Shown: piece by piece, positions 17,658 through 28,457 of the stretch
Numbering within the stretch: position 1 is the stretch's first letter
How the letters are laid out: every line of letters starts with the position of its first letter
NCBI RefSeq assembly: GCF_028710345.1
Contig: NZ_JAQTUH010000005.1
Location: 124,001 to 188,000, forward strand
Direction of reading: 5' to 3'
Source of the DNA: Sulfuricurvum sp.
Lineage (GTDB): Bacteria; Campylobacterota; Campylobacteria; Campylobacterales; Sulfurimonadaceae
DNA: 64,000 bases
Program-made: the position numbers and the translations under genes
Notes under the pieces: generated by a model
Database searches by the model: none
Seen by the model: only the letters and a program-made list of their open reading frames with translations
What the model was told of the DNA's origin: nothing

Positions 17658-18863
17658 ATGATGTCAATTTTTACCAAAATCACTGTTTTGTTTCTCATCA
17701 GTTTGACACTTATGGTTGGTATCGGATATAAAATCGATACCATCAATACTGAAAAATACGAATCAATTGTTCAGCAAAAATATCTCCTTGACGGACGTAA
17801 AATATTTGGATGGATGAGTACATCGAGCGCAGATGAGCTCAAAGATAAATTTAGGACACTAAATCTTGTCACAATAGCACCTATGCCATCAAGTCAGATT
17901 ATTATGAGCCAATCTCATACTTTTGGTGTGTTTGAGATTTTAAAAGATAAAGAGATAGGGTATATCCTCCATATTCGCTATTTTGATGACAATATTTATC
18001 TATTGGATACAACACTCAAAGAGGGATTGAGAGAGGGGTGGATACTCAATGCTTTGGTGGCAGCCGATATTGTTGTTTTAGCCATCATTTTTATGGTTAT
18101 ATTGCGGATGTTAGCCCCTTTGCGCTCATTGACTGGGAGTATGCGTCGATTTGCACACGGTGAGTATCATAGCCGTAGTAACCTAAACTCGCATGATGAA
18201 ATAGGGGAAGTGGCACGGAGTTACAATGAGATGGCTCAAACCATCGAAAACATGATTCGATCTCGCGAAGAGCTGCTGCGTGATGTCGGACATGAGTTGC
18301 GTACACCCATTGCACGAGGAATGTTTGCATTAGAAGAGCTCAACGATTCGAGTGCACGAGAGACGTTGAAACATTCGTTTAAAGAGTTGGATCAATTAAC
18401 GCAGGAACTTTTAGAGATAGAAAAACTCCAAGCGACCGATACAATCAAATCAGAAAGTTTTAGTGCTGAAACACTGGTAGTAGAAGCGCTTTCAAAACTC
18501 TTTCTATCGGATGAATCCAATATATTAGTTAATATTAAAGATAATTTTACCCTTAATGGGGATTTGCAGTATCTTTCGTTGGCACTAAAAAATCTCCTTG
18601 ATAATGCACTGAAGTATAGCGATCAACTTCCGATTCGATTAGAGGTTGTCACGAATAGGATTAGCGTTTTTAATCATGGAAAAGCGCTGGAAAAAGAGTT
18701 TAGCCATTTATTAACCCCTTTTACCCGTGAGGAGGGGTCACGCACAACCCAAGGATTTGGTTTAGGACTCAATATCGTTAGTAAAATCATTGCGAAACAC
18801 CATTTTGCGCTGACATACGATTATAATAGTGGAGAACATTGTCTCTCTATTATTGTAAAATAA
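17658..18863 (+). CDS. Sensor histidine kinase
   Basis: A 401-residue membrane kinase. TM1 is at about 8-24, a periplasmic sensor region of about 100 residues follows, and TM2 is near 130-150. A HAMP domain (about 150-205) leads to the H-box RDVGHELRTPIARG with the phosphoacceptor His at about 212. The N-box (ALKNLLDNALKYS) and G-box (GFGLGLNIVSKII) complete the ATPase. It is the partner of the response regulator just upstream (the genes abut), in an operon with cytochromes, a Spy-like protein and a ZIP transporter. The stimulus is not known. Confidence 0.88.
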   Translation: MMSIFTKITVLFLISLTLMVGIGYKIDTINTEKYESIVQQKYLLDGRKIFGWMSTSSADELKDKFRTLNLVTIAPMPSSQIIMSQSHTFGVFEILKDKEIGYILHIRYFDDNIYLLDTTLKEGLREGWILNALVAADIVVLAIIFMVILRMLAPLRSLTGSMRRFAHGEYHSRSNLNSHDEIGEVARSYNEMAQTIENMIRSREELLRDVGHELRTPIARGMFALEELNDSSARETLKHSFKELDQLTQELLEIEKLQATDTIKSESFSAETLVVEALSKLFLSDESNILVNIKDNFTLNGDLQYLSLALKNLLDNALKYSDQLPIRLEVVTNRISVFNHGKALEKEFSHLLTPFTREEGSRTTQGFGLGLNIVSKIIAKHHFALTYDYNSGEHCLSIIVK

Positions 18864-18886
18864 AAAATTAAATTGAAAAGAGTACT

Positions 18887-19600
18887 ATGACACCACTTAT
18901 GGCTATGTTTATCCCCGCCCTTGTTGCCTCATTAGGAGGTTTGTTAGCCGTCTATTGGAGCCCGTCACACCAAACGCGTAGTTTGATTCAACATTTTGCG
19001 GCGGGAGTTGTTTTAGCAGCGTTAGCTGTGGAAGTTTTACCTGAAATCGGTCGTGAACACGCTCCTGCATGGATCCTTATAGCCTCATTCACTTTTGGTG
19101 GATTAATGATGTATATCATGAAACTGTGGAGTATGCGTTTAGAAGAGAAGACGGAGCATTTGGGAGATAATGCTTTTAACTATGGATTGATTGCGGCTAC
19201 GTTTATCGATGTAGCGGTGGATGGTTTTATCATCGGTGCAGGATTCGCCGCCGGAGGAAATACAGGTCTAATTTTAGCACTTGGGTTATCGGTGGAATTA
19301 CTCTTTTTAGGGCTCTCTCTTGTCTCTAATACTATCAAAGGGTGGCGTGTTGTTTTTATGAGCGTTGCATTAGCAGGAGTAGTTTTAACCTGTACTCTCT
19401 TAGGAAATTATCTACTATCAGGGGCATCATCAAGCCTCATTAGTGGTATCTTAGCTTTTGGTGTAGCGGCATTGCTTTATCTCGTGACCGATGAGCTGTT
19501 GGTAGAAGCGCATACGATAGAGGAAAAACCCTCATCGACACTTTGGCTCTTCTCAGGATTTTTAGTATTTTGGAGTATTCAGCTTTTTAGCGGGGTATAA
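18887..19600 (+). CDS. ZIP-family metal transporter
   Basis: A 237-residue inner-membrane protein with about seven or eight helices. The metal-site helices are recognisable as HFAAGVVLAALAVEVLPE (about 31-48) and FIDVAVDGFIIGAGFAAGG (about 105-124), which match the paired HxxxG/E motifs of ZIP transporters, though the second one has D instead of the usual H at one position. ZIP proteins import zinc, iron or other divalent cations. The gene ends the plus-strand operon, 23 bases after the kinase, and meets the AsmA-like gene tail to tail with a 9-base gap. Confidence 0.8.
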   Translation: MTPLMAMFIPALVASLGGLLAVYWSPSHQTRSLIQHFAAGVVLAALAVEVLPEIGREHAPAWILIASFTFGGLMMYIMKLWSMRLEEKTEHLGDNAFNYGLIAATFIDVAVDGFIIGAGFAAGGNTGLILALGLSVELLFLGLSLVSNTIKGWRVVFMSVALAGVVLTCTLLGNYLLSGASSSLISGILAFGVAALLYLVTDELLVEAHTIEEKPSSTLWLFSGFLVFWSIQLFSGV

Positions 19601-19609
19601 GTGAGTAGT

Positions 19610-22600
19610 TTATTTCTTCTTCTCATCGGGTATCATCCATAAAAACGGATAGGTAATGGTCCGTTTTAGGATATTAAACGGTGCACTTACAATTTCTTTG
19701 GCGATACCTGTTTCAACGATTGGGTCACTGAGTTTCCCTTTTAAGTTGAGAGTGGTGCTGATAGAACCGTCATCTCCGAGCAAAATATACCCAACCACTG
19801 GGACTTTACCTAATGCTGAACCCAAATCAGATTTCAGGGTTAGTGTGCCATTTAACGTATCATCTTTTATGTTGGCTTCTCCTGATCCATCTATTTTGAG
19901 TTCAGGGGAGTTGAGAACATAGTTATCAATATTAAAAATATGATTTTGATAGGTAAAATGGGCATAAGTATCTTTGACACGTAGCCCTTTAGTGCTGTAG
20001 TTTGGTAGTGAAAAGGTGGTTAATGAGGGGATTGTATTAATAAAAGATAGGACATTGTTGAGCACTTTATACTCTTTTAGGATAACATCATCTATCCGCA
20101 TTATTCCCTCAAATTTATCTGTTTTTCCGGAGAGTTTAAAAGATAAATTTCCCCCGTCAAAATCACTAAAGGCAAAAATATTTTCCATAAAATGGTCACC
20201 GAAATTAGCCCCTTCAGCATAAAAGAGTGAATCTTTCATGGTGATATCGGCTCCACCGATGCCATGCGTTATACGAGCATCAAGTTCATTATTGCTATTG
20301 AGTGTTGCATCGATAGTATCGATTAAAATTTTTCGATTTTCCATCAGATAGAGGTAAAGATTATTACCGTTAAGATGAATGGCTTTAGAGCTCGTACCTG
20401 AGATTTTATTACTTCCGCTTTTACGATCTGAAAGCCATCGTAAAAGTTCACGTCCATTGATTCCCATGTTGTTCGCACGGATATGAAGCGTATCATCATT
20501 CATAATAGTAACTCTGTCGTTGAGACGGATAGTGGTTTTGTCGTTAAAAAAAGATCCTCCGAAACGGTAAGTAGAGAGCGACTTACCATTAACCATCATA
20601 AGAGAATAGGGGTACTCTACCACACCGTCAAATGTAAGCCGTTTGGTTGTGGGGGAATATACCAATATGATTTTGCCATTATTGATATCATAGTAAGAGA
20701 GGAGAGGGGAGTTTTTACTTAAAAACGAGATATCGGCAATCTCTATATTCCAGCCAAGATTATTATTACTAACATCGATTCCTAATGTTTTCGAGTGGAA
20801 TTTTAACTCCTCTTTTGAAGCATCGATAAGTAAATTTTGGGGGTGAGAAGTATCGATATAACGGCTAATATTGGGATTTATAGCCTCTATATTGGAAAGC
20901 TGTAATGTTCCTTGTTCTGTTTTTGTTGAATATTCTCCTTGCAATATCCCTTTAAATTGGTCTTTGAGAAGAATATTTATATTATTAAATATAAAAGATG
21001 AGTCTTTATAAAGTACACTAGATGGGGAGAATGAAATAGCCTGTCCGCCAATCTCCCAAAGTGAAGATGAGGGTGTGCTCAGCACTATATCGTTTGATTG
21101 AGGATTGATATGGATTACACTCTCTTTTGAGAGTAAAGAGAGGTTATTGATGTTTAACGTATCAAGATGCAGTGCGAGAGAATAGCTATCGGTAGATATT
21201 GTTCCCGAAAGATATCCAGAACATTTATCCGGAATAGTCAAAGGGAGTTTGGAGATTAGCATCTCTCCTTTTTTATAATCGATCGGTATCAGTAGCGAAT
21301 CAGAATGGAGTTTTTCACCATAAAGGCTCCACTCAGCAGATGATATCTCTACTGTATCTTGTATAGGACGGATTAAATAGGTAATTTTGGGAGGGTTAGA
21401 TGATGTTAGGAGGGATAGGTGGCTTGAATTTCCGCTTGGAGCACAAAAGTAGGGGAGAACAATAACCTCTCCATCCCCTTTTGATCCATCAAAATTCCCA
21501 TTCACTTTTGCATTGGCGATATTTTTATAATGAACGTCAAATCCATGAAATTCAACTTTTGAATTATCGAGAAAAACACTTCCCCCTGTTGTTTTAAAAA
21601 GAAATCCTTCCATCTCTATTTCCGATGGTGATGGGGTAAATCGACCTTTTGCCGTAATGGAAATATCGTGAAGATTGATAGAAAGGTTGAGATCAACGTC
21701 AGCGACTCCGCTATTTTGACGTAGAGGGATTTTAATATCATAATGATTTAATAAAAAGAGGATATCGTTATTCAATTGACCTTGAGTAGAGCGTATAAAG
21801 GCGTTAAGCATTGTGTGAGGAGTAGTAAAGTCAATGTACAAATGACTCTTTTGCGCAGGGAGGGTATAAAACGTACCGTTATTGGGAACAATGTGCAGTT
21901 TCCCTTTTTGAAAATAGATATCAGCACTCGGTGCTTTAATCGGGGAAATTTTGGGATCAAATGTATACTGTACATCCAATGCCGTTGCATGAATATTTAA
22001 GCTTGTCACTATGGCTTCGGGTTTATCATAGATAAATTCCCCTTCACATGTACGTAAAAATGCAGTTTTAAACTGAGTATTATCAACAATCCAAGGTCGA
22101 ATGTCCGGATCAACACCGATAAAATCGGTCAGGGTTGCAATCTGGGTAAAAGCCCCATTGGATTCTAATTTTATAGTCAGTTTAGTAGTGTTTCCGGCAA
22201 TGTATCCATGAAGCATTGGGGTGTTCGGAAGAGATAAGTTGGATTCAAATGAAAAAGTTTGTTCCGCTATGTTTACTCTAAAATAACCATCCATTTTATG
22301 ATGTGCAGAAGAGGGGGATAGAAAGGTCAAATTAAGTGATTCAGGGCTCAAACGAAAATGACCGTCTAATCTATTATTTCCATTGTTAAAACTGATTTGC
22401 CCCTCTTGATTTCGAAAATAATGGAGGGAGAGAGATGTTCCGTGGTAAACAATGTTTTGAATATCGACAGAGGCAATCCATTGTTCTGCGTATTTTATTG
22501 CCTTGGGGAGATACTTGAGAGGTTGTAAATCGAGAGGCTCATTAGTAGACTGTAAATCATTTAAATTGATAAGTGATGCTTGAATATGAAGTCTGTTATC

Positions 22601-22774
22601 CCATTTTAGGTATACTCTTTCTAATTTTATATCCCCTAATTTGAGATGAGAAATGGTAAAACCTTCAACTAAAGCAACAAAACCGAAAAATAGTGTTAAA
22701 AAAAGTAAACCGAAAAAAAGAAGCACTCTAAAGTGGATTTTAGCAATCATTTTTGTGATAAGTTTATCGTTCAT
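19610..22774 (-). CDS. Large AsmA-like/YhdP-type protein
   Basis: A 1054-residue protein with one N-terminal membrane anchor (about 14-36) and a long beta-rich periplasmic region. The C-terminal ~250 residues (LNGNNLYLYLMENRKILIDTIDATLNSN..., GEANIKDDTLNGTLTLKSDLGSALGKVPVVGYILLG) match the AsmA C-terminal/DUF3971 pattern of YhdP and TamB-like proteins, bridge-like lipid-transfer proteins linking inner and outer membranes. Its 5' end overlaps the divergent mltG gene by 122 bases, and both overlapping parts encode the membrane anchors. The ATG at 22774 has a TAGG-type ribosome site; the next ATG (22750) does not. Confidence 0.75.
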   Translation of the reverse strand: MNDKLITKMIAKIHFRVLLFFGLLFLTLFFGFVALVEGFTISHLKLGDIKLERVYLKWDNRLHIQASLINLNDLQSTNEPLDLQPLKYLPKAIKYAEQWIASVDIQNIVYHGTSLSLHYFRNQEGQISFNNGNNRLDGHFRLSPESLNLTFLSPSSAHHKMDGYFRVNIAEQTFSFESNLSLPNTPMLHGYIAGNTTKLTIKLESNGAFTQIATLTDFIGVDPDIRPWIVDNTQFKTAFLRTCEGEFIYDKPEAIVTSLNIHATALDVQYTFDPKISPIKAPSADIYFQKGKLHIVPNNGTFYTLPAQKSHLYIDFTTPHTMLNAFIRSTQGQLNNDILFLLNHYDIKIPLRQNSGVADVDLNLSINLHDISITAKGRFTPSPSEIEMEGFLFKTTGGSVFLDNSKVEFHGFDVHYKNIANAKVNGNFDGSKGDGEVIVLPYFCAPSGNSSHLSLLTSSNPPKITYLIRPIQDTVEISSAEWSLYGEKLHSDSLLIPIDYKKGEMLISKLPLTIPDKCSGYLSGTISTDSYSLALHLDTLNINNLSLLSKESVIHINPQSNDIVLSTPSSSLWEIGGQAISFSPSSVLYKDSSFIFNNINILLKDQFKGILQGEYSTKTEQGTLQLSNIEAINPNISRYIDTSHPQNLLIDASKEELKFHSKTLGIDVSNNNLGWNIEIADISFLSKNSPLLSYYDINNGKIILVYSPTTKRLTFDGVVEYPYSLMMVNGKSLSTYRFGGSFFNDKTTIRLNDRVTIMNDDTLHIRANNMGINGRELLRWLSDRKSGSNKISGTSSKAIHLNGNNLYLYLMENRKILIDTIDATLNSNNELDARITHGIGGADITMKDSLFYAEGANFGDHFMENIFAFSDFDGGNLSFKLSGKTDKFEGIMRIDDVILKEYKVLNNVLSFINTIPSLTTFSLPNYSTKGLRVKDTYAHFTYQNHIFNIDNYVLNSPELKIDGSGEANIKDDTLNGTLTLKSDLGSALGKVPVVGYILLGDDGSISTTLNLKGKLSDPIVETGIAKEIVSAPFNILKRTITYPFLWMIPDEKKK

Positions 22775-23648
22775 TGCCTACCTATTGTCACCTATCACAT
22801 CACCGAAAATCGTTTATATTCCACAAGGATCAGTCTTTAAAAGTATAGCACATCTCCGTGAGGAAGGGGTTAACCTTTATAAATTTGATGCTCTAATATT
22901 ACGTCTTATCGGACAACCACAACAAGGTTGGATCAATTTAGAAAAAGAGAATCTTTCACGCATAGAGTATCTCTACCGTCTCACAACAGCTAAAGCCGCC
23001 ACCCGATCAGTTACCCTTATTCCGGGTGAAACAACAACAGTATTTTTAGATCAGCTTGCCAATGAACTCGGATTGGATGTCGATAAATTACAAGATGCCT
23101 ATGGTCGTGCTACTACGATCAAAGAGGGGATGTTTGTCCCAGAAACCTATAATATCCCTCAAGATATTAATGAAGAGGATGTAGTCCATTTCCTTCTTCA
23201 GCAATCATTAGAGAGTTCCAAAGCACTCTCTATCAACTATATGGGGAGTTACAACGAGGCTAAATGGTTACATATTGTAACACTTGCGTCGGTAATTCAA
23301 AAAGAAGCAGCATCTATAGAGGATATGCCGATGGTAAGCTCGGTTATCCAAAATCGCCTTGCTAAAAAGATGAAATTGCAGATGGATGGGACATTAAATT
23401 ACGGTGAATACTCTCATCAAAAGGTAACAGCACGTCGAATTCGAACCGATGAAAGTAGCTACAATACCTATAAAAACGGTGGTTTGCCTGAATTTCCGGT
23501 CTGTAATGTAAGCAAAGAAGCATTGAAGGCAGCACTCCACCCTAAACACACCGATTATCTCTATTTTGTACGTGGGAAGAATGGGGAGCATGTTTACAGT
23601 AGTTACTTTTCTACACACCACCAAAACATAGTAAATGCTACAAAATGA
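22653..23648 (+). CDS. mltG: Endolytic murein transglycosylase MltG
   Basis: Inner-membrane enzyme that cleaves nascent glycan strands and sets their length. The 331-residue protein has a basic cytoplasmic tail (about 1-26), one helix (about 27-46), a LysM-like part (IPQGSVFKSIAHLREEGV) and the YceG catalytic domain with LASVIQKEA (catalytic Glu about 218), VIQNRL and LQMDGTLNYG motifs. Starting at 22653 gives the anchor; any later start would lose it. That forces a 122-base head-to-head overlap with the AsmA-like gene on the other strand. Enzyme identity is firm. Confidence 0.9.
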   Translation: MVKPSTKATKPKNSVKKSKPKKRSTLKWILAIIFVISLSFIAYLLSPITSPKIVYIPQGSVFKSIAHLREEGVNLYKFDALILRLIGQPQQGWINLEKENLSRIEYLYRLTTAKAATRSVTLIPGETTTVFLDQLANELGLDVDKLQDAYGRATTIKEGMFVPETYNIPQDINEEDVVHFLLQQSLESSKALSINYMGSYNEAKWLHIVTLASVIQKEAASIEDMPMVSSVIQNRLAKKMKLQMDGTLNYGEYSHQKVTARRIRTDESSYNTYKNGGLPEFPVCNVSKEALKAALHPKHTDYLYFVRGKNGEHVYSSYFSTHHQNIVNATK

Positions 23649-23750
23649 AACACTATAAAGAGTTTTTTATCTTTTCGGTAGGCTAATCAATCAATATCGT
23701 GACCTAGGATGTTATGATGCTTACTATAAAAAAAATGACAGGAGAACCTG

Positions 23751-25946
23751 ATGGCAAAAATCATTTGGTCAGTAATTGATGAAGCACCGGCACTAGCGAC
23801 TTATTCGCTACTTCCAATCGTAAATGCATTCACACAAGCCGCAGGCGTAGAAGTTGTTACAAGTGATATTTCACTTGCAGGTCGCGTTATCGCTACATTT
23901 CCGGAGCGTATGAGTGATGCTCAACGTATCCCTGATAATCTTGCACAATTGGGTGTTGTTGCAACAGAGCCAGATGGTAACATCATTAAGCTCCCAAATA
24001 TCTCTGCTTCTATTCCACAATTGAAAGCGTGTATTGAAGAGCTTCAATCTCAAGGGTATGATTTGCCTTCGTATCCGGAAGAGCCACAAACTGATGAAGA
24101 AAAAGAGATTTTTGCACGTTACGCAACCTGTCTTGGTTCAGCGGTTAATCCGGTTCTTCGTGAGGGTAACTCTGATCGTCGTGCGGCGGTTGCGGTTAAA
24201 AACTTCGCTAAGAAAAACCCACACAAACTACGTGCTTGGGATCCTGATTCAAAAACTCGTGTTGCTCACATGGATAGCAATGACTTTTACGGTAATGAAC
24301 AATCTATTACTAAAAAAGGTGATGGCAAGGTAGTTATCGCACTAAACGGTAAAACACTTAAAGAGATTAATGCTGTCGATAGCGAAGTTCTTGATGGTAC
24401 TTTTTTAAGCGCAAAAGCGTTACGTTCATTTTACGCGGAATCGATTGCGGAAGCAAAAGAGAAAAACATCCTTTGGTCTATTCACCTCAAAGCAACCATG
24501 ATGAAAGTATCGGATCCGATCATGTTCGGTCATGCGGTATCGGTGTTCTTTAAAGATGTATTTGAAAAATACGGTTCTGAACTCAAAGAGATCGGTGTTA
24601 ACCCAAATCTTGGACTTGGTGATTTGTACAAAAAATTAGCAAAATTACCAGCCGATAAAAAAGCGGAGATTGAAGCGGCTATTATGGCAGTTTATCCAAC
24701 TCAACCAGCTATGGCGATGGTGGATTCAGATAAAGGGATTACCAACCTTCACGCATCTAACGACGTGATTATCGATGCATCACTTCCTGTCGTGGTACGT
24801 GATGGCGGTAAAATGTGGAATCCAGCGGGTAAAGTAGAACAATGTGTAGTAACGATTCCAGACCGTTGTTACGCAACTATGTACTCTGAAATTATCGAAG
24901 ACTGTAAAGCAAATGGTCAATTTGACGTTACTACAATGGGTTCGGTATCAAATGTCGGTTTGATGGCTCAAAAAGCTGAAGAGTATGGCTCACATCCAAC
25001 AACGTTTGAATTAGCAGAAGATGGTGTTGTAACAGTTGCTGATGATAGCGGTGTATTGATGACATTTAACGTAGAGAAAGGTGATATCTGGCGTATGTCG
25101 AGAGCTAAAGATGTTCCGATTAAAGACTGGGTACGTCTTGCGGTTGAGCGTGCAGAGATCGAAAATGTTCCGGTTGTTTTTTGGTTGGATGAAAACCGTG
25201 CACACGATGCAGAGATTATCAAAAAAGTGAATGCATACCTTCCTGAATTCAACAAATCAGGGATTGAGTATCACATTTTAGCACCAGAAAAAGCGATGTC
25301 GTTTTCACTCAAACGTGTACGTGCGGGTCAAAACACTATTTCGGCAACGGGTAACGTTTTACGTGACTATTTGACTGACTTGTTCCCAATCCTTGAGCTT
25401 GGAACATCGGCTAAAATGCTCTCAATCGTTCCGTTGCTTGCTGGTGGTGGATTGTTTGAGACAGGTGCGGGCGGTTCTGCACCGAAACACGTTGAGCAAT
25501 TCGTTAACGAGGGTCACCTTCGTTGGGATTCATTGGGTGAGTTCTTGGCGCTTGCTGAGTCACTACGCCATATCAATAAAACAAAAAATGATGTTAAATT
25601 GAGCGCATTGACAGCCGCTTTGGACGAAGCGAATGCAGCCTATTTGGATAATTCAAAAGAGCCATCACGTAAAGCAGGAGAACCTGATAACAAAGCGAGT
25701 CATTTCTTCTTGGCACAATATTGGGCAAAAGCGTTAGCGGAGCAAACAGTAGATTCTGAACTTGCTGAAAAATTTGCCAATGTTGCTAAGACTTTGGTTG
25801 AAAATGAAGCTAAAATCATGGAAGAACTTCTTTCAGTTGAAGGTAAAGCCCAAGATATCGGTGGTTACTACCATCCAGATCTTGCGAAAGTAACAGCGGC
25901 AATGCGTCCAAGTGCGACATTGAACGCTATCATTGCTGGAATTTAA
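23751..25946 (+). CDS. icd: Monomeric NADP-dependent isocitrate dehydrogenase
   Basis: Converts isocitrate to 2-oxoglutarate and CO2 (or the reverse in reductive TCA operation). The 731-residue length and start ([24 protein letters not shown]) are typical of the monomeric IDH-II family, unrelated in size to the ~400-residue dimeric enzyme. Family blocks such as [21 protein letters not shown] and [16 protein letters not shown] are present. It leads the TCA gene block. A strong ribosome site (ACAGGAGAA) precedes the ATG. A terminator-like hairpin lies directly after the stop, so the rest of the cluster probably has its own promoter too. Confidence 0.96.
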   Translation: MAKIIWSVIDEAPALATYSLLPIVNAFTQAAGVEVVTSDISLAGRVIATFPERMSDAQRIPDNLAQLGVVATEPDGNIIKLPNISASIPQLKACIEELQSQGYDLPSYPEEPQTDEEKEIFARYATCLGSAVNPVLREGNSDRRAAVAVKNFAKKNPHKLRAWDPDSKTRVAHMDSNDFYGNEQSITKKGDGKVVIALNGKTLKEINAVDSEVLDGTFLSAKALRSFYAESIAEAKEKNILWSIHLKATMMKVSDPIMFGHAVSVFFKDVFEKYGSELKEIGVNPNLGLGDLYKKLAKLPADKKAEIEAAIMAVYPTQPAMAMVDSDKGITNLHASNDVIIDASLPVVVRDGGKMWNPAGKVEQCVVTIPDRCYATMYSEIIEDCKANGQFDVTTMGSVSNVGLMAQKAEEYGSHPTTFELAEDGVVTVADDSGVLMTFNVEKGDIWRMSRAKDVPIKDWVRLAVERAEIENVPVVFWLDENRAHDAEIIKKVNAYLPEFNKSGIEYHILAPEKAMSFSLKRVRAGQNTISATGNVLRDYLTDLFPILELGTSAKMLSIVPLLAGGGLFETGAGGSAPKHVEQFVNEGHLRWDSLGEFLALAESLRHINKTKNDVKLSALTAALDEANAAYLDNSKEPSRKAGEPDNKASHFFLAQYWAKALAEQTVDSELAEKFANVAKTLVENEAKIMEELLSVEGKAQDIGGYYHPDLAKVTAAMRPSATLNAIIAGI

Positions 25947-25953
25947 TTTTAAA

Positions 25954-25985
25954 CACCAAAGGATTCTATCCTTTTGGTGATTTTT
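25954..25985 (+). terminator. Rho-independent terminator after icd
   Basis: CACCAAA-GGAT and ATCC-TTTTGGTG form a stem with one bulge, followed by a run of T (GATTTTT). It lies 8 bases after the icd stop codon. Confidence 0.75.
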
Positions 25986-26046
25986 GCCTCTTGTGAGGCA
26001 GAGTTCTATAATTCGTTTTTTATCTGTAGAGAGGTACTCTATAGAT

Positions 26047-26069
26047 AAAAGACGATTTAATCGTCTTTT
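26047..26069. promoter_or_regulatory. Palindrome in the mdh leader
   Basis: AAAAGACGATT and AATCGTCTTTT form an 11-bp perfect inverted repeat with a 1-base centre, 17 bases before the mdh start codon. It could be an operator, a second terminator, or a leader hairpin. Confidence 0.5.
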
Positions 26070-26085
26070 GACACTAGGAGTTGAA

Positions 26086-27042
26086 ATGGGAAAAGGTAAA
26101 CGTGTCGGAATTGTAGGTGCTGGTAATGTTGGTTCTACGATTGCATATTCTCTGGCAATGTTAGGTACCTGTCATGAGATTATCTTACGTGACAATAAAA
26201 TGGAAATTGCCAAGGGAAAAGCGCTCGATATGTCTCAAGCGGCTGCGGCTGTCCGTTCTCACTCGGTTGTGAGTGTTGCCGAAAAAATGTCCGATTTAAC
26301 CGATTGTGATGTCGTGGTTATTACTGCGGGAAGTCCACGACTACCGGGGATGAGTCGAGACGATTTGCTCATGATTAATGCCAATATCACCCGTGAAGTG
26401 GTTGAGGGGATTGCACAATACTCTCCCAACGCTATCATCATTATGGTTTCCAATCCGTTGGATGCGATGACCTATGTTGCATTACGTGAGAGCGGTTTTG
26501 ATCGCAATCGCGTTATCGGTATGGCAGGGATTTTGGACAGTGCGCGTATGGCGGCATTTATCCAAGAGAAACTGGGCTATGGCGGTGGACAAATCCGTGC
26601 TTCCGTTATGGGTGGTCATGGTGATGATATGGTTCCACTACCACGTTATTCGACAGTAGCGGGTGTGCCACTCTCTGATTTGTTAAACCAAACAGAGATT
26701 GATGAAATCGTTCAACGTACTCGAAAAGGGGGTGCTGAAATTGTTGCCCTCTTGCAAACCGGTTCAGCTTATTACGCTCCTGCGAAATCGACAGCGATTA
26801 TGATTGAAGCGATTTTAAAAGATACCAAACAAATTCACCCGTGTGCTGTCTATTTGGATGGCGAATACGGCTATAGCGATGTTGTGAGCGGTGTTCCGGT
26901 TATGCTGGGAGCAAACGGAGTCGAAAAAATCATCGAAATTACCCTCGATGAAACTGAGAAAAAAATGTTTGCCGATTCATGTGCATCGGTTCAATCGTTG
27001 ATTGATACTCTTAATACCAATAATTTCTTTCAAGGAGCATAA
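26086..27042 (+). CDS. mdh: Malate dehydrogenase
   Basis: Interconverts malate and oxaloacetate with NAD(H). The 318-residue protein shows the Rossmann GAGNVG motif at the N-terminus, the substrate loop [17 protein letters not shown] and the catalytic His in [10 protein letters not shown], typical of the LDH-like malate dehydrogenases. I start at the ATG at 26086, which has AGGAG upstream; a longer frame back to 25984 would read through the hairpins. It is followed by fumC after 2 bases, so the two are co-transcribed. Confidence 0.93.
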   Translation: MGKGKRVGIVGAGNVGSTIAYSLAMLGTCHEIILRDNKMEIAKGKALDMSQAAAAVRSHSVVSVAEKMSDLTDCDVVVITAGSPRLPGMSRDDLLMINANITREVVEGIAQYSPNAIIIMVSNPLDAMTYVALRESGFDRNRVIGMAGILDSARMAAFIQEKLGYGGGQIRASVMGGHGDDMVPLPRYSTVAGVPLSDLLNQTEIDEIVQRTRKGGAEIVALLQTGSAYYAPAKSTAIMIEAILKDTKQIHPCAVYLDGEYGYSDVVSGVPVMLGANGVEKIIEITLDETEKKMFADSCASVQSLIDTLNTNNFFQGA

Positions 27043-27044
27043 AT

Positions 27045-28436
27045 ATGAGTTTTCGCGTAGAAAAAGACACAATGGGGGAGATTCGGGTTCCGAATGATAC
27101 CTACTGGGGAGCGCAAACACAGCGTTCATTGGAAAATTTCCAAATCGGTGAAGAGAAAATGCCGTATGAAATCACCCGTGCATTTTCCCTTTTGAAAAAA
27201 GCGGTTGCGTTGGTTAACTGTGATTTGGGAATGCTATCTCGTGAGAAAGCAGATGCAATTGCTCAAGCGGCGGATGAGATGTTGGCAGGGAAACTCGATG
27301 CACATTATCCACTTGTGGTTTGGCAAACAGGTTCAGGTACCCAATCAAACATGAACAACAACGAAGTGTTAGCATCACGTGCTACTGAGATTTTGGGCGG
27401 TGATTTCCGTACACAAAAATTGGTTCACCCGAACGATGATGTAAACAAATCTCAAAGCTCAAACGACACTTATCCAACAGCATTGCACGTTGCATCGGTT
27501 ATTGCGGTTGAAACACGTCTTCTCCCTGCTATTGCTGCGTTACGTGCAACATTGGATGCAAAAGCCGTTGAGTTTAACAGCATTGTTAAAATCGGGCGCA
27601 CACATTTACAAGATGCTACTCCGCTTACCCTTGGTCAAGAGATTAGCGGTTGGGTTGAAATGCTTAACAAATGTGAAAAAATGGCGAAAGACTCTCTTGA
27701 ATCGGTACGTGAATTAGCCCTCGGCGGTACAGCTGTTGGAACTGGATTGAATGCTCATCCAGAATTAGGAGCACGCGTTGCAGCAAAATTGACTGAACTT
27801 ACAGGTCATCAATTCGTAACTGCACCAAATAAATTTCATGCATTGACAAGCCATGATGCACTCGTGTTTGCACATGGTGCACTAAAAGCACTTGCAGCGG
27901 ATATGATGAAAATTGCAAACGATGTTCGTTGGCTTGCATCTGGTCCACGTTGCGGTATCGGCGAAATCACTATTCCTGAAAACGAACCAGGCTCATCTAT
28001 TATGCCGGGTAAAGTTAATCCGACACAATCAGAAGCAGTAACGATGGTAACCTGTCAAGTTATGGGTAACGATGCGTGTATCGGTTTTGCGGCAAGCCAA
28101 GGTAATTTTGAACTTAACGTATTTAAACCGGTTATCGCGTATAACTTCTTACAATCTGTTCGTTTGTTGGCGGATTCTATGAATTCATTTAATGACAATT
28201 GTGCAGTAGGAATTGAACCTGTACGTGATCAAATTGATCATTACCTCAATAACTCATTAATGCTGGTTACGGCTCTTAACCCGTACATCGGATATGAAAA
28301 TGCGGCAAAAATTGCCAAAACAGCACACAAAGAGAACTCAACATTGAAAGAGACCGCTATTAAGCTTGGTCTCCTCACTGCCGAAGAGTTCGATAAATAC
28401 GTCATCCCTGAAGAGATGACAAGACCTATAGCGTAA
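27045..28436 (+). CDS. fumC: Class II fumarate hydratase
   Basis: Hydrates fumarate to malate, or the reverse in the reductive direction, without an iron-sulfur cluster. The 463-residue protein has the N-terminal [17 protein letters not shown] block, the [19 protein letters not shown] region and the fumarase/aspartase signature [10 protein letters not shown] around residue 315. Length is standard. It is tightly coupled to mdh (2-base gap) and followed 21 bases later by sucC, with a GGAGGA ribosome site. Confidence 0.95.
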   Translation: MSFRVEKDTMGEIRVPNDTYWGAQTQRSLENFQIGEEKMPYEITRAFSLLKKAVALVNCDLGMLSREKADAIAQAADEMLAGKLDAHYPLVVWQTGSGTQSNMNNNEVLASRATEILGGDFRTQKLVHPNDDVNKSQSSNDTYPTALHVASVIAVETRLLPAIAALRATLDAKAVEFNSIVKIGRTHLQDATPLTLGQEISGWVEMLNKCEKMAKDSLESVRELALGGTAVGTGLNAHPELGARVAAKLTELTGHQFVTAPNKFHALTSHDALVFAHGALKALAADMMKIANDVRWLASGPRCGIGEITIPENEPGSSIMPGKVNPTQSEAVTMVTCQVMGNDACIGFAASQGNFELNVFKPVIAYNFLQSVRLLADSMNSFNDNCAVGIEPVRDQIDHYLNNSLMLVTALNPYIGYENAAKIAKTAHKENSTLKETAIKLGLLTAEEFDKYVIPEEMTRPIA

Positions 28437-28457
28437 ATTTACAACAGGAGGAATGGA

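Noticed and set aside
25984-26085. Longer N-terminus for malate dehydrogenase
   Set aside because: It would read through a palindrome and terminator region; the ATG at 26086 has a clear AGGAG and matches the family start.
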